Shown here: one piece after another, positions 1 through 7,272 of the stretch
Numbering within the stretch: position 1 is the first letter of the stretch
Layout: each line of letters starts with the position of its first letter
Source of the DNA: Bacteroidales bacterium
Lineage (GTDB): Bacteria > Bacteroidota > Bacteroidia > Bacteroidales > VadinHA17
Reading direction: 5' to 3'
Length of the DNA: 12,723 nucleotides
NCBI GenBank assembly: GCA_025455505.1
Contig: JALOMK010000024.1
Coordinates: forward strand, 1-12,723
Made by a program: the position numbers and the translations under genes
The notes under the pieces: model-generated
What the model saw: only the letters and a program-made list of their open reading frames with translations
Told to the model about the DNA's origin: nothing
Databases searched by the model: none

Positions 1-60
1 GACGAGTTGTATTGCGCGGGCAAGAATCAAAACATGAGCCCCAAAATTATCTGCAGCCTC

Positions 61-76
61 TCCGCCAGCCGGCGGA
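61..76. repeat. 16-bp hairpin palindrome, copy 1
   Basis: The sequence TCCGCC-AGCC-GGCGGA forms a 6-bp GC-rich stem with a 4-nt loop. With one flanking base on each side, 18 bp (60-77) are identical to 3985-4002. It lies in the non-coding stretch beyond the queA stop and 4 bp from the larger hairpin at 81-114. Identity and symmetry are seen directly. That it is a dispersed genomic repeat is inferred from two copies in one window. Confidence 0.85.
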
Positions 77-80
77 TTTG

Positions 81-114
81 GTTACTTTCTTTGTGTCAGG
101 ACAAAGAAAGTAAC
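81..114. repeat. 34-bp hairpin (13-bp perfect stem) downstream of queA
   Basis: GTTACTTTCTTTG (81-93) and CAAAGAAAGTAAC (102-114) are exact reverse complements around an 8-nt loop. The hairpin starts 7 nt past the queA stop on the minus strand, so it could end or protect the 3' end of the queA operon transcript. No T-run follows it on that strand, so it is not a textbook intrinsic terminator. Together with the 16-bp palindrome at 61-76 it forms a 54-bp two-hairpin block. The rest of the 1-121 stretch shows nothing recognisable. Confidence 0.8.
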
Positions 115-121
115 AGTCTCA

Positions 122-1171
122 CTATACAATTAACATTGCATCCCCGTAAGTCCCGAACCTGTACTTCTCCTTGACAGCCACCTTATATGCCTCGAAAAGC
201 AGATCGTAACCCGCAAAGGCCGACACCATCATGAGAAGCGTTGAATAAGGCAAATGGAAATTGCTTATCATCATGTCGGGAACCTTGAACTCATACGGCG
301 GGAATATAAACTTGTTCGTCCATCCGTCATAGGGCTTCAGGTAACCGTCAGTCGACACTGAACTCTCAACAGTCCTGACGACAGTCGTGCCAACCGCGCA
401 GATCCTGTGCTTGTTCTCCTTGGCCTGGTTCACAATCTGAACACACTCGTCAGTAATTTTAATCCGCTCAGAATCGACTTTGTGCTTTGTGAGATCCTCA
501 ACATCCACGCTGCGGAAATTGCCAAGCCCCACATGAAGCGTGATCTCGGCGAAGTCAACTCCTATTATCTCGAGTTTCTTAAGCAGCTCCCTGCTGAAAT
601 GAAGCCCGGCAGTCGGCGCCGCAACAGCCCCTTCATGCTTTGCAAAAATCGTCTGGTAACGCTCGCTGTCCTCCGGCTCAACTTTCCTGTTAATGAACTT
701 TGGCAGCGGTGTCTCGCCCAAAACATAAAGCGTCTGCTTGAACTCCTCATAGGTGCCGTCAAAGAGAAACCTGAGGGTCCTGCCCCTCGAGGTCGTGTTG
801 TCAATGACCTCCGCAACAAGAAGGTCATCCTCCCCGAAATACAGCTTATTCCCTATCCTTATCTTCCTGGCCGGATCCACAAGCACGTCCCACAAACGCT
901 GCTCCCTGTTCAACTCACGCAGAAGAAATACCTCAATCTCAGCTCCCGTCTTCTCCTTGTTTCCATAAAGCCTTGCCGGGAATACTTTTGTATTATTGAA
1001 GATCAATACATCATGCTCGCTGAAATATTCAGTAATCTCCTTGAAAACCCTGTGCTGCAACTCCCCTGTCTTCCTGTCAACGACAAGAAGCCTCGACTCA
1101 TCCCTGTTGGCAGAAGGATATAAAGCAATCAACTCCTGGGGCAGATTGTACCTGAACTTCGATAATTTCAT
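122..1171 (-). CDS. queA: S-adenosylmethionine:tRNA ribosyltransferase-isomerase (QueA)
   Basis: QueA moves the ribosyl group of S-adenosylmethionine onto 7-aminomethyl-7-deazaguanine in tRNA, giving epoxyqueuosine at wobble position 34. It is a cytoplasmic enzyme of queuosine synthesis. The 349-residue protein has the family length and begins with the typical MKLSxFxYNLPxELIA. Family blocks in order include [40 protein letters not shown], and near the C-terminus [19 protein letters not shown] and [11 protein letters not shown]. It ends with TAG and is the last gene of the leftward run, 45 bp after truB. No promoter of its own is visible in that gap, so it is probably co-transcribed with truB. 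A two-hairpin block follows its stop. The identification is secure. Confidence 0.97.
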   Translation of the reverse strand: MKLSKFRYNLPQELIALYPSANRDESRLLVVDRKTGELQHRVFKEITEYFSEHDVLIFNNTKVFPARLYGNKEKTGAEIEVFLLRELNREQRLWDVLVDPARKIRIGNKLYFGEDDLLVAEVIDNTTSRGRTLRFLFDGTYEEFKQTLYVLGETPLPKFINRKVEPEDSERYQTIFAKHEGAVAAPTAGLHFSRELLKKLEIIGVDFAEITLHVGLGNFRSVDVEDLTKHKVDSERIKITDECVQIVNQAKENKHRICAVGTTVVRTVESSVSTDGYLKPYDGWTNKFIFPPYEFKVPDMMISNFHLPYSTLLMMVSAFAGYDLLFEAYKVAVKEKYRFGTYGDAMLIV

Positions 1172-1216
1172 AGATTTATATGGTCCAATTTAAATTTAAG
1201 AAATCCTTTATACGCA

Positions 1217-1933
1217 CTAATATCCGTTTTGTTTCATTTGTTCAATGAAATTTTCAAATTTTTCGAGGTTATAAGCTTCACTGACTCTTAATGAGCCTAT
1301 TGCAGTCCGCTCGAGAGCCGATAAATAACAGCCGCTTCCCAGCGCCTTCCCAAGGTCATGCGCAAAAGTCCGTATATATGTCCCCTTGCTGCACACTATC
1401 CTTACCCTAATCTCAGGCATTCTGAACGAAAGAAGCTCCATTTCCCTGAATACAACACTCACAGGCTTGATCTCACGTTCAATACCCTTCCTTGCAAACT
1501 CGTAAGAGCGTTTGCCGTCAATCTGTTTGGCAGAATATGCCGGGGGTACCTGCATCTGTTCGCCTAGGAAACTTTCGAGCGCCTTAATTACAAGCTCCTC
1601 CGTGATGTGATCAGTGGGATATGCAGCATCTGTTTCTGTTTCCAGATCATAGGAGGGAGTTGTGGCCCCCGCCTTTATTGTCGCAACATATTCCTTGTCA
1701 AGATCCCTGAAGCTGTCAATCTTTTTCGTAGCCCTGCCCGTGCAAATTATCATAAGACCTGATGCAAGCGGATCGAGCGTGCCAGCATGACCTACCTTTA
1801 TTTTCTTAATGCCGAAAGCCGACCTTATCATTATCCTGACCTTGTTCACGAGATCGAACGACGTCCAGTAGAGGGGCTTGTCAAAGAGCAGCACCTGCCC
1901 CTCCTCAAAATATGAAAGCTTCTCAGAAGACAT
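1217..1933 (-). CDS. truB: tRNA pseudouridine(55) synthase TruB
   Basis: TruB isomerises U55 to pseudouridine in the T-loop of most tRNAs. The catalytic aspartate is visible as D54 in VGHAGTLDPLASGL, and the later SKGTYIRTFAHDLG block is the conserved core of the TruB fold. At 238 residues it is shorter than the roughly 310-residue E. coli enzyme: it stops soon after the catalytic domain and lacks the C-terminal extension, a short form I associate with Bacteroidota. Its ATG overlaps the end of uppP by 11 bp, which suggests translational coupling. queA follows 45 bp downstream, so two tRNA-modification genes sit side by side. Confidence 0.97.
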   Translation of the reverse strand: MSSEKLSYFEEGQVLLFDKPLYWTSFDLVNKVRIMIRSAFGIKKIKVGHAGTLDPLASGLMIICTGRATKKIDSFRDLDKEYVATIKAGATTPSYDLETETDAAYPTDHITEELVIKALESFLGEQMQVPPAYSAKQIDGKRSYEFARKGIEREIKPVSVVFREMELLSFRMPEIRVRIVCSKGTYIRTFAHDLGKALGSGCYLSALERTAIGSLRVSEAYNLEKFENFIEQMKQNGY

Positions 1934-2714
1934 TCAGTCCGAGCAGAAGCGTGAATATGCCGGCAAGACCAACGTACACTGCAAACCAGAGCAGGTTGCC
2001 CTTCCTTACAATGCTTATCATCCACCTGCATGCGATATATCCCGAAACAAAGGCTGTTACAAAACCTGCAGCAATTACGGCAAGCGAGGTCCCTTCCCTC
2101 GAAAAATCACCCGAACGCAGCTCGACAAGATTGGCCCCGATAATCGGAACCAGCACCATCAGGAAGGAAAATTTCGCTATGTCAGCCTTCCTGTTCCCGA
2201 GCATCATCCCGGTTGCTATTGTCGCTCCCGAACGCGATATCCCGGGAAGTATGGCAAGAACCTGGGCAAGGCCTATAATGAAAGAATCCCGGTAGCTTAT
2301 CGGTCTTTCCTTCGGACGGATCCAGAGCGTCATTAAAAGGAAAAGTGCAGAAACAAGGAATTCAAAACCCAGCGATATCATATTCCCGGTAAAAAAGCGT
2401 TCGGCTATCTCCTTCAGGAAAAGGCCGGCTATGGCGACGGGTATCATCGAAACTATAAGCTTAAGGATGTAGACCGTTTCCTCGTTGAGCCGGAACCGGA
2501 AAGCACCTTTCAGAAGATCCCATATCTCCTTGTGCAGCGCTGCAAGGGTACTAAGCACCGTTGCACCGTGAACAGCTATCGAGAAATAGAAATTGGCCTC
2601 ATGGTCGATGCCAAAGAGGTACTTACCCAGTTCAAGATGCCCGGAGCTGCTCACAGGCAGAAACTCGGTGAGACCCTGGATCAAACCAAGTATTATGGCT
2701 TCAAGAAAATTCAT
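1923..2714 (-). CDS. uppP: undecaprenyl-diphosphatase UppP (BacA family)
   Basis: UppP is a polytopic membrane enzyme that removes a phosphate from undecaprenyl diphosphate. This regenerates the lipid carrier for peptidoglycan and surface glycans, and high dosage gives bacitracin resistance. The 263-residue protein has the family length and both signature regions: GLTEFLPVSSSGHL at residues 15-27 (Glu17, Ser22-24, His26) and LPGISRSGATIATGMMLG around 156-173 (Arg161). About eight hydrophobic segments fill the rest. The start MNFLEAIILGLIQG matches the family N-terminus. It overlaps truB by 11 bp, and a 78-bp gap with a 9-bp tandem duplication separates it from the DUF3098 gene upstream. The identification is secure. 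Confidence 0.97.
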   Translation of the reverse strand: MNFLEAIILGLIQGLTEFLPVSSSGHLELGKYLFGIDHEANFYFSIAVHGATVLSTLAALHKEIWDLLKGAFRFRLNEETVYILKLIVSMIPVAIAGLFLKEIAERFFTGNMISLGFEFLVSALFLLMTLWIRPKERPISYRDSFIIGLAQVLAILPGISRSGATIATGMMLGNRKADIAKFSFLMVLVPIIGANLVELRSGDFSREGTSLAVIAAGFVTAFVSGYIACRWMISIVRKGNLLWFAVYVGLAGIFTLLLGLNVF

Positions 2715-2750
2715 GTTCAGTGAAAGTATATAAGAAGTGAGCTGGAGTTG

Positions 2751-2768
2751 GGAGTGACTGGAGTGACT
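2751..2768. repeat. 9-bp tandem duplication in the uppP leader
   Basis: GGAGTGACT occurs twice head to tail (2751-2759, 2760-2768). A related GGAGTTG lies just before it at 2744-2750. It sits in the 78-bp gap upstream of uppP, 36 bp before its ATG, in an otherwise compact gene run. The repeat is seen directly; any regulatory role is unknown. Confidence 0.75.
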
Positions 2769-2792
2769 AAAATTGGAAAGCCAAACGCCACT

Positions 2793-3047
2793 CTACTGTT
2801 TTGGTTTTCTCATTATGGCCCAGATCTCGAAAATGAATCCGCCCAGGACTACAAGGGGGGCCAGCGTTATCCTGCGGAAGCTGAAGATGTCCTCGCTGAA
2901 CTTGTCGGGACTCTCAGATTTGCCTCCGAGCATCAGGAGGAAGCCGGCAACTATTATAAGAAATCCGATTCCAAGAAGCCTGTAATTCTCACGGGGAAGC
3001 GCAAAGCCTGTATTTTCTCCCTTCTCCTTTTCTTTTTTCGTACTCAT
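2793..3047 (-). CDS. DUF3098 family small membrane protein
   Basis: This 84-residue protein has a charged, Lys-rich N-terminus (MSTKKEKEKGE), then FALPRENYRLLGIGFLIIVA leading into a first membrane helix (about 24-41). A loop follows, with GGKSESPDKF and DIFSFRRITLAPLVVL, then a second helix (about 61-78) and a basic end (MRKPKQ). The layout and the FSFRRITLAP block match DUF3098, a Bacteroidota family of unknown function. The gene starts 4 bp after ftsX ends and precedes uppP. That order is consistent with a cell-envelope or division role, but this is inferred from neighbours only. No catalytic residues are evident. Confidence 0.9.
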   Translation of the reverse strand: MSTKKEKEKGENTGFALPRENYRLLGIGFLIIVAGFLLMLGGKSESPDKFSEDIFSFRRITLAPLVVLGGFIFEIWAIMRKPKQ

Positions 3048-3051
3048 CGTG

Positions 3052-3939
3052 TCAGTTGTATAATTTATCTTCTGGTATTGAAAGATACCTGTTAACGGAA
3101 AAATATGTCGAAACTATATTTATGAGGATGCCAATTACTATCAGAAACACTCCGAGAAGGATAAGCAGCCTTGTGCTCTCAAGCGTGAACATCCTGAAAA
3201 ATTCCTTTTCAATGAGATAGAGAAGCCCCATCAGCAGCACCATCGAGATAAGGGCCGCGATCAGCCCGTGAAAGGCACTCTGAACGAGGAAAGGCCTGCG
3301 TATGAAGGCCCTGGTTGCGCCAACAAGCTGCATTGTCCTTATAAGGAAGCGCCTCGAATAAATGGCAAGCCTGATAGTGTTGTTTATTATTGTAAGAGCT
3401 ATCAGAAGCAGGAAGGAGCTTATCACGAGGAGGAACAGGCTTATCTTGTTCACATTCTCGTTAATAAGAAAGAGCAGTGATTCCTGGTAATAAACTTCCT
3501 TCACGAAGGGGTATTCCGACACGTATTTCTCTATCTTAACAACACTGTCAGGCCTTGTATAACCTGCATACAGGTAAACATCTATCGAAGGCGGCAGGGG
3601 GTTGTCGCCGATAAAGCTGATAAAGTCCTCCCCGAGATCTTCCTTCATCTTGGCCGCAGCGTCCTCTTTCGATACGTATTCCGTGGACTTTACGTAGGGC
3701 TTGGCATCAAGATCCTTCTGAAGCATTCTTATGTCGGCCTCCCTTGCATTGTCATCGAGCATCACCGAAAATGAAAGGCTCTCCCTGAAATAGTCTGAAA
3801 GAGTTTTTGCATTTATAAGGACAAGCCCCAGTATCCCAAGAAGGAAAAGCACAAGCGAGACGCTTATTACAAGTGTCAGGTAGGAGCTTTTCAAGCGTGT
3901 TCCGGAGTATTCTGAAGCCTTGGTTTTCATCATTTTCAT
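3052..3939 (-). CDS. ftsX: FtsX-type cell-division permease
   Basis: FtsX is the membrane partner of the ATPase FtsE and controls peptidoglycan hydrolases at the division site. The 295-residue protein shows one N-terminal helix (about 20-42), a periplasmic domain (about 43-165) with the typical SVMLDDNA and PLPPSIDVYL segments, and three C-terminal helices (about 166-188, 224-243, 257-278). The cytoplasmic loop RRFLIRTMQLVGATRAFIRRP is the FtsX family signature. No ftsE lies in this window. The ATG at 3939 is followed by in-frame ATGs at codons 3 and 4; with no clear ribosome-binding site, any of the three may be used. A tandem repeat array reaches within a few bases of the start. DUF3098 follows 4 bp downstream. 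Confidence 0.93.
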   Translation of the reverse strand: MKMMKTKASEYSGTRLKSSYLTLVISVSLVLFLLGILGLVLINAKTLSDYFRESLSFSVMLDDNAREADIRMLQKDLDAKPYVKSTEYVSKEDAAAKMKEDLGEDFISFIGDNPLPPSIDVYLYAGYTRPDSVVKIEKYVSEYPFVKEVYYQESLLFLINENVNKISLFLLVISSFLLLIALTIINNTIRLAIYSRRFLIRTMQLVGATRAFIRRPFLVQSAFHGLIAALISMVLLMGLLYLIEKEFFRMFTLESTRLLILLGVFLIVIGILINIVSTYFSVNRYLSIPEDKLYN

Positions 3940-3944
3940 AGTCC

Positions 3945-4016
3945 TGCGGTCTTGCGGTCTTGGGTCTTGGGTCTTGCGGTCTTGCTCCGCCAGCCGGCGG
4001 ATGCGGTCTTGCAGTC
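3945..4016. repeat. short-period tandem array upstream of ftsX
   Basis: On the plus strand the array has units TGCGGTCT at 3945, 3953, 3975 and 4002, two 7-bp variants TGGGTCT at 3961 and 3968, and a degenerate last unit TGCAGTC at 4010-4016. It fills nearly all of the 86-bp gap between ilvE and ftsX, and on the minus strand it ends 5 bp before the ftsX ATG. It is interrupted by the hairpin palindrome at 3986-4001. Such arrays can change copy number by slippage; whether this one affects ftsX expression is inference. Confidence 0.85.
3986..4001. repeat. 16-bp hairpin palindrome, copy 2, inside the tandem array
   Basis: TCCGCC-AGCC-GGCGGA is identical to 61-76. Here it is flanked on both sides by TGC (3983-3985 and 4002-4004). 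Removing the palindrome and one TGC restores an unbroken 8-bp period across the array, which is the footprint expected of an insertion with a 3-bp target duplication. Copy 1 has no matching flanks, so the mechanism stays open. Confidence 0.85.
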
Positions 4017-4025
4017 GTTAACAAA

Positions 4026-5042
4026 CTAGAGTATGCTTACCCAGCCAAAGGTGTCTTCCTCGTCGCCGCACTGCAGCGCCGTAAGCTTGTTGTAAAGCTT
4101 CATAGTCAGCGGTCCCGGCTGCCCGTCCCTGCAATATTCGTATATTATGTTATTTTCAGGATCAACTATCTTCCTTATCGGGCTTATGACAGCTGCCGTA
4201 CCGCAGGCCCCGGCCTCCTCAAACATACCGAGCTCCTCAACAGGCACCTGCCTGCGCTCGGTCTTCATGCCAAGGCTCGCAGCAATGTCGAGAAGACTCA
4301 TATTTGTTATTGAGTTCAATATCGACTCCGACTTCGGTGTTACGTAGGTATTGTCCCTTATCCCGAAAAAGTTAGCCGGACCGCACTCATCAATATACTT
4401 TTTCTCCCTTGCATCGAGGAAGATTGTATTGGCGTACCCGCCGTCGCGGGCTGCAATAATTGCCCTCATGCTGGCCGCATAGTTGCCGCCGACCTTGTAT
4501 ATACCTGTTCCCTTCGGAGCAGCCCTGTCGATATCGCGGCATATCAGCATGTCAACAGGCTTCACCCCTCCCTTGAAATATGGACCTACAGGGGTCACAA
4601 ACACTAAAAACGTATATTCCGATGCCGGCTTCACTCCCACCTCGGCACCGCTTCCGTATAATAGCGGGCGTATGTAAAGTGAGGCCCCTGACCCGTATGG
4701 CGGGACAAAGCGCCTGTTGAGTTCAACAACCTTGTAAAGAGCCTCCCTGAAAAGTTCATAGGGAAAGGGAGCCATTATTATACCTCCAGCAGAGAGAATA
4801 AGCCTCTTTGCATTCTCTTCCCAGCGGAAAAGCCTCACCCTGCCGTCTTTTCCCATGTAGGCCTTGAGACCTTCAAAGGCCTCCTGCCCGTAATGAAGCC
4901 CGGTTGCAGCTATATGAATATCAATGTATTCCGAAGAGGAAATTTCAAGTTCACCCCATTTGCCGTTCCTGTAATGACATCGGACATTATAGTCTGTCTT
5001 CATGTATCCGAAGGGCAGGTTTTTCCAGTCAGGAGCTTCCAT
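4026..5042 (-). CDS. ilvE: branched-chain amino acid aminotransferase (class IV PLP)
   Basis: IlvE transfers amino groups between glutamate and the 2-oxo acids of leucine, isoleucine and valine, using pyridoxal phosphate in the cytoplasm. The likely PLP-binding lysine is K183 in TGIYKVGGNYAAS, and Glu219 lies in YIDECGPANFFGI, the family pattern. ATGLHYGQEAFEGLKAY and YIRPLLYGSG are further branched-chain aminotransferase blocks. I start at the ATG at 5042 (MEAPDWKNLPFG, 338 residues). The frame can be read 6 bp further only from a TTG at 5048. The length fits the roughly 340-residue eukaryote-like branch better than the 300-residue E. coli type. It heads the leftward run, but the repeat-filled 86-bp gap before ftsX leaves co-transcription uncertain. 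Confidence 0.93.
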   Translation of the reverse strand: MEAPDWKNLPFGYMKTDYNVRCHYRNGKWGELEISSSEYIDIHIAATGLHYGQEAFEGLKAYMGKDGRVRLFRWEENAKRLILSAGGIIMAPFPYELFREALYKVVELNRRFVPPYGSGASLYIRPLLYGSGAEVGVKPASEYTFLVFVTPVGPYFKGGVKPVDMLICRDIDRAAPKGTGIYKVGGNYAASMRAIIAARDGGYANTIFLDAREKKYIDECGPANFFGIRDNTYVTPKSESILNSITNMSLLDIAASLGMKTERRQVPVEELGMFEEAGACGTAAVISPIRKIVDPENNIIYEYCRDGQPGPLTMKLYNKLTALQCGDEEDTFGWVSIL

Positions 5043-5118
5043 ATTCAAAAGGTAATTTTTACAGCGGGTAAAAGTACATTTTTCTTACCTATCCCTGAAG
5101 CATTTGAAGCGAATTCTG

Positions 5119-6561
5119 CTATGATTCATATACGGACAGGGCTTTGACCTGTTCTTCCGCAGGCACGCTCCTTAGCATTTTTGCCGTGTCGGTGAGGAAA
5201 TCGTGCTCCGCAAGGAATTTCCTTTGTATCTCAAGCCAGGCTTTCCTGTCGCACTTCCACCCGAACTCGGACATTTCCCTGAACAGTCTGTCGGTAAGGC
5301 GAATGTAATCTACCCTGCCAAGGTAATCATAAAGTGAGTCGTGCAATATCCTGTCGGAGAGTGAATAATACCTGTCGGTAAATGAATTTTCTATCAGCTG
5401 CCTGGCAGCCTCAACATTAGCGGCAGAAAAGCCAAACTCGGGCAGTTTCTTCTCAAGAAGGATAAGCGCGCCGTCCATGGGTTTTGAATAGTCCGAAACA
5501 TAACCTGCCAGCAGGAACACGGCAGCGCTCTTCAGGTTCACGAGATCCTCCTCCGGCAGCTGTTGGGCCGTTGCCAGAAGGTCGACCTGGTTGCAGATAT
5601 TCCTTACAAGCGATGCATTGTGAAAATACAGGCTGGGCGGGGCATCTTCCTCGAACATCCTTATGACCATCTCCTCAAGATCGAGAATCCTGAGAAGCCT
5701 CATCCTCGTCAGGAACTTTTCATTCGGAGAGCCGTCGGGACCACAGAGGTCGGGCTTTATCCCCTGTACAAAATACATCTCGAGGTCGCCCTTGTATTTC
5801 ACAGGCATCCTTCCCCTGTACTCTGCATCGAAGAAGTCCTTCACAAACTCGTATGTCGTGCCTGATATGTTGATCTTTCCACCTTCACCCGAGGATTCCA
5901 TCCTGCTTGCAATGTTAACCGTGTCGCCCCAGATGTCGAAGGAAAGCTTTTTCTGTCCGACAACCCCGGCCACAACCGGCCCTGTATGAATACCTATCCT
6001 GATGTCCCAGTATTTCATCCCCTCAAGTATGGAACTTTCCTTGAGTCCCGACATGTAAGTGCGCATCTCGAGCGCCGCCAGTATCACCTCGACAGGATTT
6101 GTCCTGTTTTTCCCGGGAATACCGCCCGCACACATATAGGCATCGCCGATAGTCTTAATCTTTTCAATTCCGTACTTTTCAACAACTGAATCGAAGTGGA
6201 AGAAAAACTTGTCGAGTTCATCAATAAGCACCTCGGGGTTCATCTCCTCGGCAATCTTGGTGAAGCCCTGTATATCGGAAAAAAGAACAGTAACAAAATT
6301 GTACTTGGCCTTTGCCGCCTTTCCCTTGGCCATGATCTCTCCTGCAGTGATCTTAGGCAGAAAATTGGCAAGCAGAGCCTCCCGTTTCTCTCTTTCAGCC
6401 GCCAGGTCATCGCTCTTCCTCAGTACAAGCTGCTCAAGCTTCCCTATCTTCCCTTTTTGCCGCGCTACTATGAATGCCGCAATAAGTGCAAGCAGCAACG
6501 GCGGCACGAACAGCAGTACCAGCAGAATTGAATCGGGCAGGGAATGAATGAATTGCGACAT
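5119..6561 (-). CDS. membrane-anchored class III adenylate cyclase with degenerate HD-like domain (cyclase A)
   Basis: Predicted to make cAMP from ATP at the inner membrane. From the ATG at 6561 (480 residues): one membrane helix (about 11-33), a coiled-coil signalling helix ending in LLANFLPKITAGEI, a cyclase domain (about 88-270), and a C-terminal domain (about 300-465). The catalytic set is complete: metal Asp96 (FSDIQGFT) and Asp140 (KTIGDAYM), adenine-selecting Lys136 and Asp209 (FDIWGDTVN), Asn216 and Arg220. The C-terminal domain aligns with the HD domain of cyclase B, but HD has become Leu350-Leu351 (AAVFLLAGY) and other ligands are lost; His314 (YFHN) and Asp408 remain. The longer frame from 6648 is rejected because it would leave 5 bp to divergent rdgB and cover a good promoter. 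The HD-like part may be regulatory. Confidence 0.88.
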   Translation of the reverse strand: MSQFIHSLPDSILLVLLFVPPLLLALIAAFIVARQKGKIGKLEQLVLRKSDDLAAEREKREALLANFLPKITAGEIMAKGKAAKAKYNFVTVLFSDIQGFTKIAEEMNPEVLIDELDKFFFHFDSVVEKYGIEKIKTIGDAYMCAGGIPGKNRTNPVEVILAALEMRTYMSGLKESSILEGMKYWDIRIGIHTGPVVAGVVGQKKLSFDIWGDTVNIASRMESSGEGGKINISGTTYEFVKDFFDAEYRGRMPVKYKGDLEMYFVQGIKPDLCGPDGSPNEKFLTRMRLLRILDLEEMVIRMFEEDAPPSLYFHNASLVRNICNQVDLLATAQQLPEEDLVNLKSAAVFLLAGYVSDYSKPMDGALILLEKKLPEFGFSAANVEAARQLIENSFTDRYYSLSDRILHDSLYDYLGRVDYIRLTDRLFREMSEFGWKCDRKAWLEIQRKFLAEHDFLTDTAKMLRSVPAEEQVKALSVYES

Positions 6562-6579
6562 GACGCGGCAAATATTACC

Positions 6580-6610
6580 CAAATGTAGCATTAATAAGGG
6601 AGCGATCAAA
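6580..6610 (-). promoter_or_regulatory. Bacteroidota-type promoter for cyclase A
   Basis: On the minus strand TTTG (6610-6607), 19 nt, then TACATTTG (6587-6580) match the -33 TTTG and -7 TAnnTTTG elements of the primary Bacteroidota sigma factor, with usual spacing. Transcription would begin near 6573-6576, giving a leader of about 13 nt to the ATG at 6561. The match also supports that start codon over the one at 6648. Confidence 0.7.
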
Positions 6611-6629
6611 AGGTATGCCCAATTTTGAC

Positions 6630-6637
6630 TACTTTTG
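6630..6637 (+). promoter_or_regulatory. possible -7 element for rdgB
   Basis: TACTTTTG fits TAnnTTTG and lies 17 bp before the rdgB ATG in the divergent 92-bp gap, but no TTTG is seen at the right distance upstream. This is half of a promoter only. Confidence 0.3.
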
Positions 6638-6653
6638 CAGCTTTGCATAAAGG

Positions 6654-7253
6654 ATGATCAAACTTATATTCGCATCGGCAAATGAACACAAGATCAGGGA
6701 GATAGGCAGCATCCTGGGCTCTTCCTTCAGCCTCGGAAGCCTGAGCGATGCCGGCATTACCGAAGACATCCCCGAGAATGAAGACACACTCGAGGGAAAT
6801 GCACTTTCAAAGGCAAGGTATGTGCACAGGCTCACCGGCATGAATGTCTTTGCCGACGATACAGGGCTCGAAGTGACTGCCCTCGGAGGAGCCCCCGGCG
6901 TACATTCGGCCCGCTTCGCCGGAGAGGCCAAAAATCCATCAGACAACATTGATAAGCTGTTATCACTGCTTGGCAATACCTCAAACAGGAAAGCCCGCTT
7001 CAGAACAGTGATAGCTCTTATACTCGATGGCCGCGAACACCTTTTTGAGGGTGTGGCAGAAGGCCGGATTATAAATGAAAAAAGAGGCAGCGAGGGCTTC
7101 GGCTACGATCCTGTATTTGTGCCCGAGGGCCATGAACTTACATTTGCAGAAATGAGCCTCGCCCTGAAGAATACAATATCGCACAGGGCTCGGGCCTTTG
7201 AGGCCCTGCGGCTATTCCTGGCCCGAAGGGAAGCCAAGAACAATAAAGAATAA
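6654..7253 (+). CDS. rdgB: XTP/dITP pyrophosphatase (RdgB/HAM1 family)
   Basis: RdgB hydrolyses non-canonical purine triphosphates (XTP, dITP, ITP) to monophosphates plus pyrophosphate, keeping deaminated bases out of DNA and RNA. The 199-residue protein has the family length and its motifs in order: FASANEHKIREI (7-17), DTLEGNALSKA (44-54), FADDTGLEVTALGGAPGVHS (66-85, with Asp68/Asp69), GFGYDPVF (148-155) and ISHRARA (175-181). The start ATG at 6654 gives the standard N-terminus MIKLIFASAN. It is divergent from cyclase A across 92 bp and co-directional with porZ, whose ATG lies 19 bp after the rdgB stop, so the two are probably one transcript. The identification is secure. Confidence 0.97.
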   Translation: MIKLIFASANEHKIREIGSILGSSFSLGSLSDAGITEDIPENEDTLEGNALSKARYVHRLTGMNVFADDTGLEVTALGGAPGVHSARFAGEAKNPSDNIDKLLSLLGNTSNRKARFRTVIALILDGREHLFEGVAEGRIINEKRGSEGFGYDPVFVPEGHELTFAEMSLALKNTISHRARAFEALRLFLARREAKNNKE

Positions 7254-7272
7254 GTTTGTCTGTTTAACCTGT

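Noticed and set aside
1..174. Plus-strand frame open from the window edge to a TGA at 172-174, including an ATG at 34
   Set aside because: It runs through both hairpins and 53 bp into the queA 3' end, and the predicted peptide has no recognisable family feature. Probably chance read-through of repeat DNA, though the tail of a gene to the left cannot be excluded.
407..1123. 238-codon open frame antisense to queA
   Set aside because: It lies wholly inside a secure gene, has no family motif, and is explained by the codon usage of queA.
3752..4024. Minus-strand frame through the tandem array into ftsX, giving Pro/Arg-rich repeats such as ARPQDPRPKTARPQD
   Set aside because: The repeats come from the non-coding array, and the frame continues out of frame inside ftsX, which has clear family signatures.
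5043..5118. Possible promoter for ilvE (TACCTTTTG on the minus strand, directly before the ATG)
   Set aside because: The element has one base too many for TAnnTTTG, would place the transcript start inside the gene, and lacks an upstream TTTG.
7251..7258. TAAGTTTG, a match to TAnnTTTG, just before porZ
   Set aside because: It overlaps the rdgB stop codon and has no TTTG at the right distance. Co-transcription from rdgB explains porZ expression as well.
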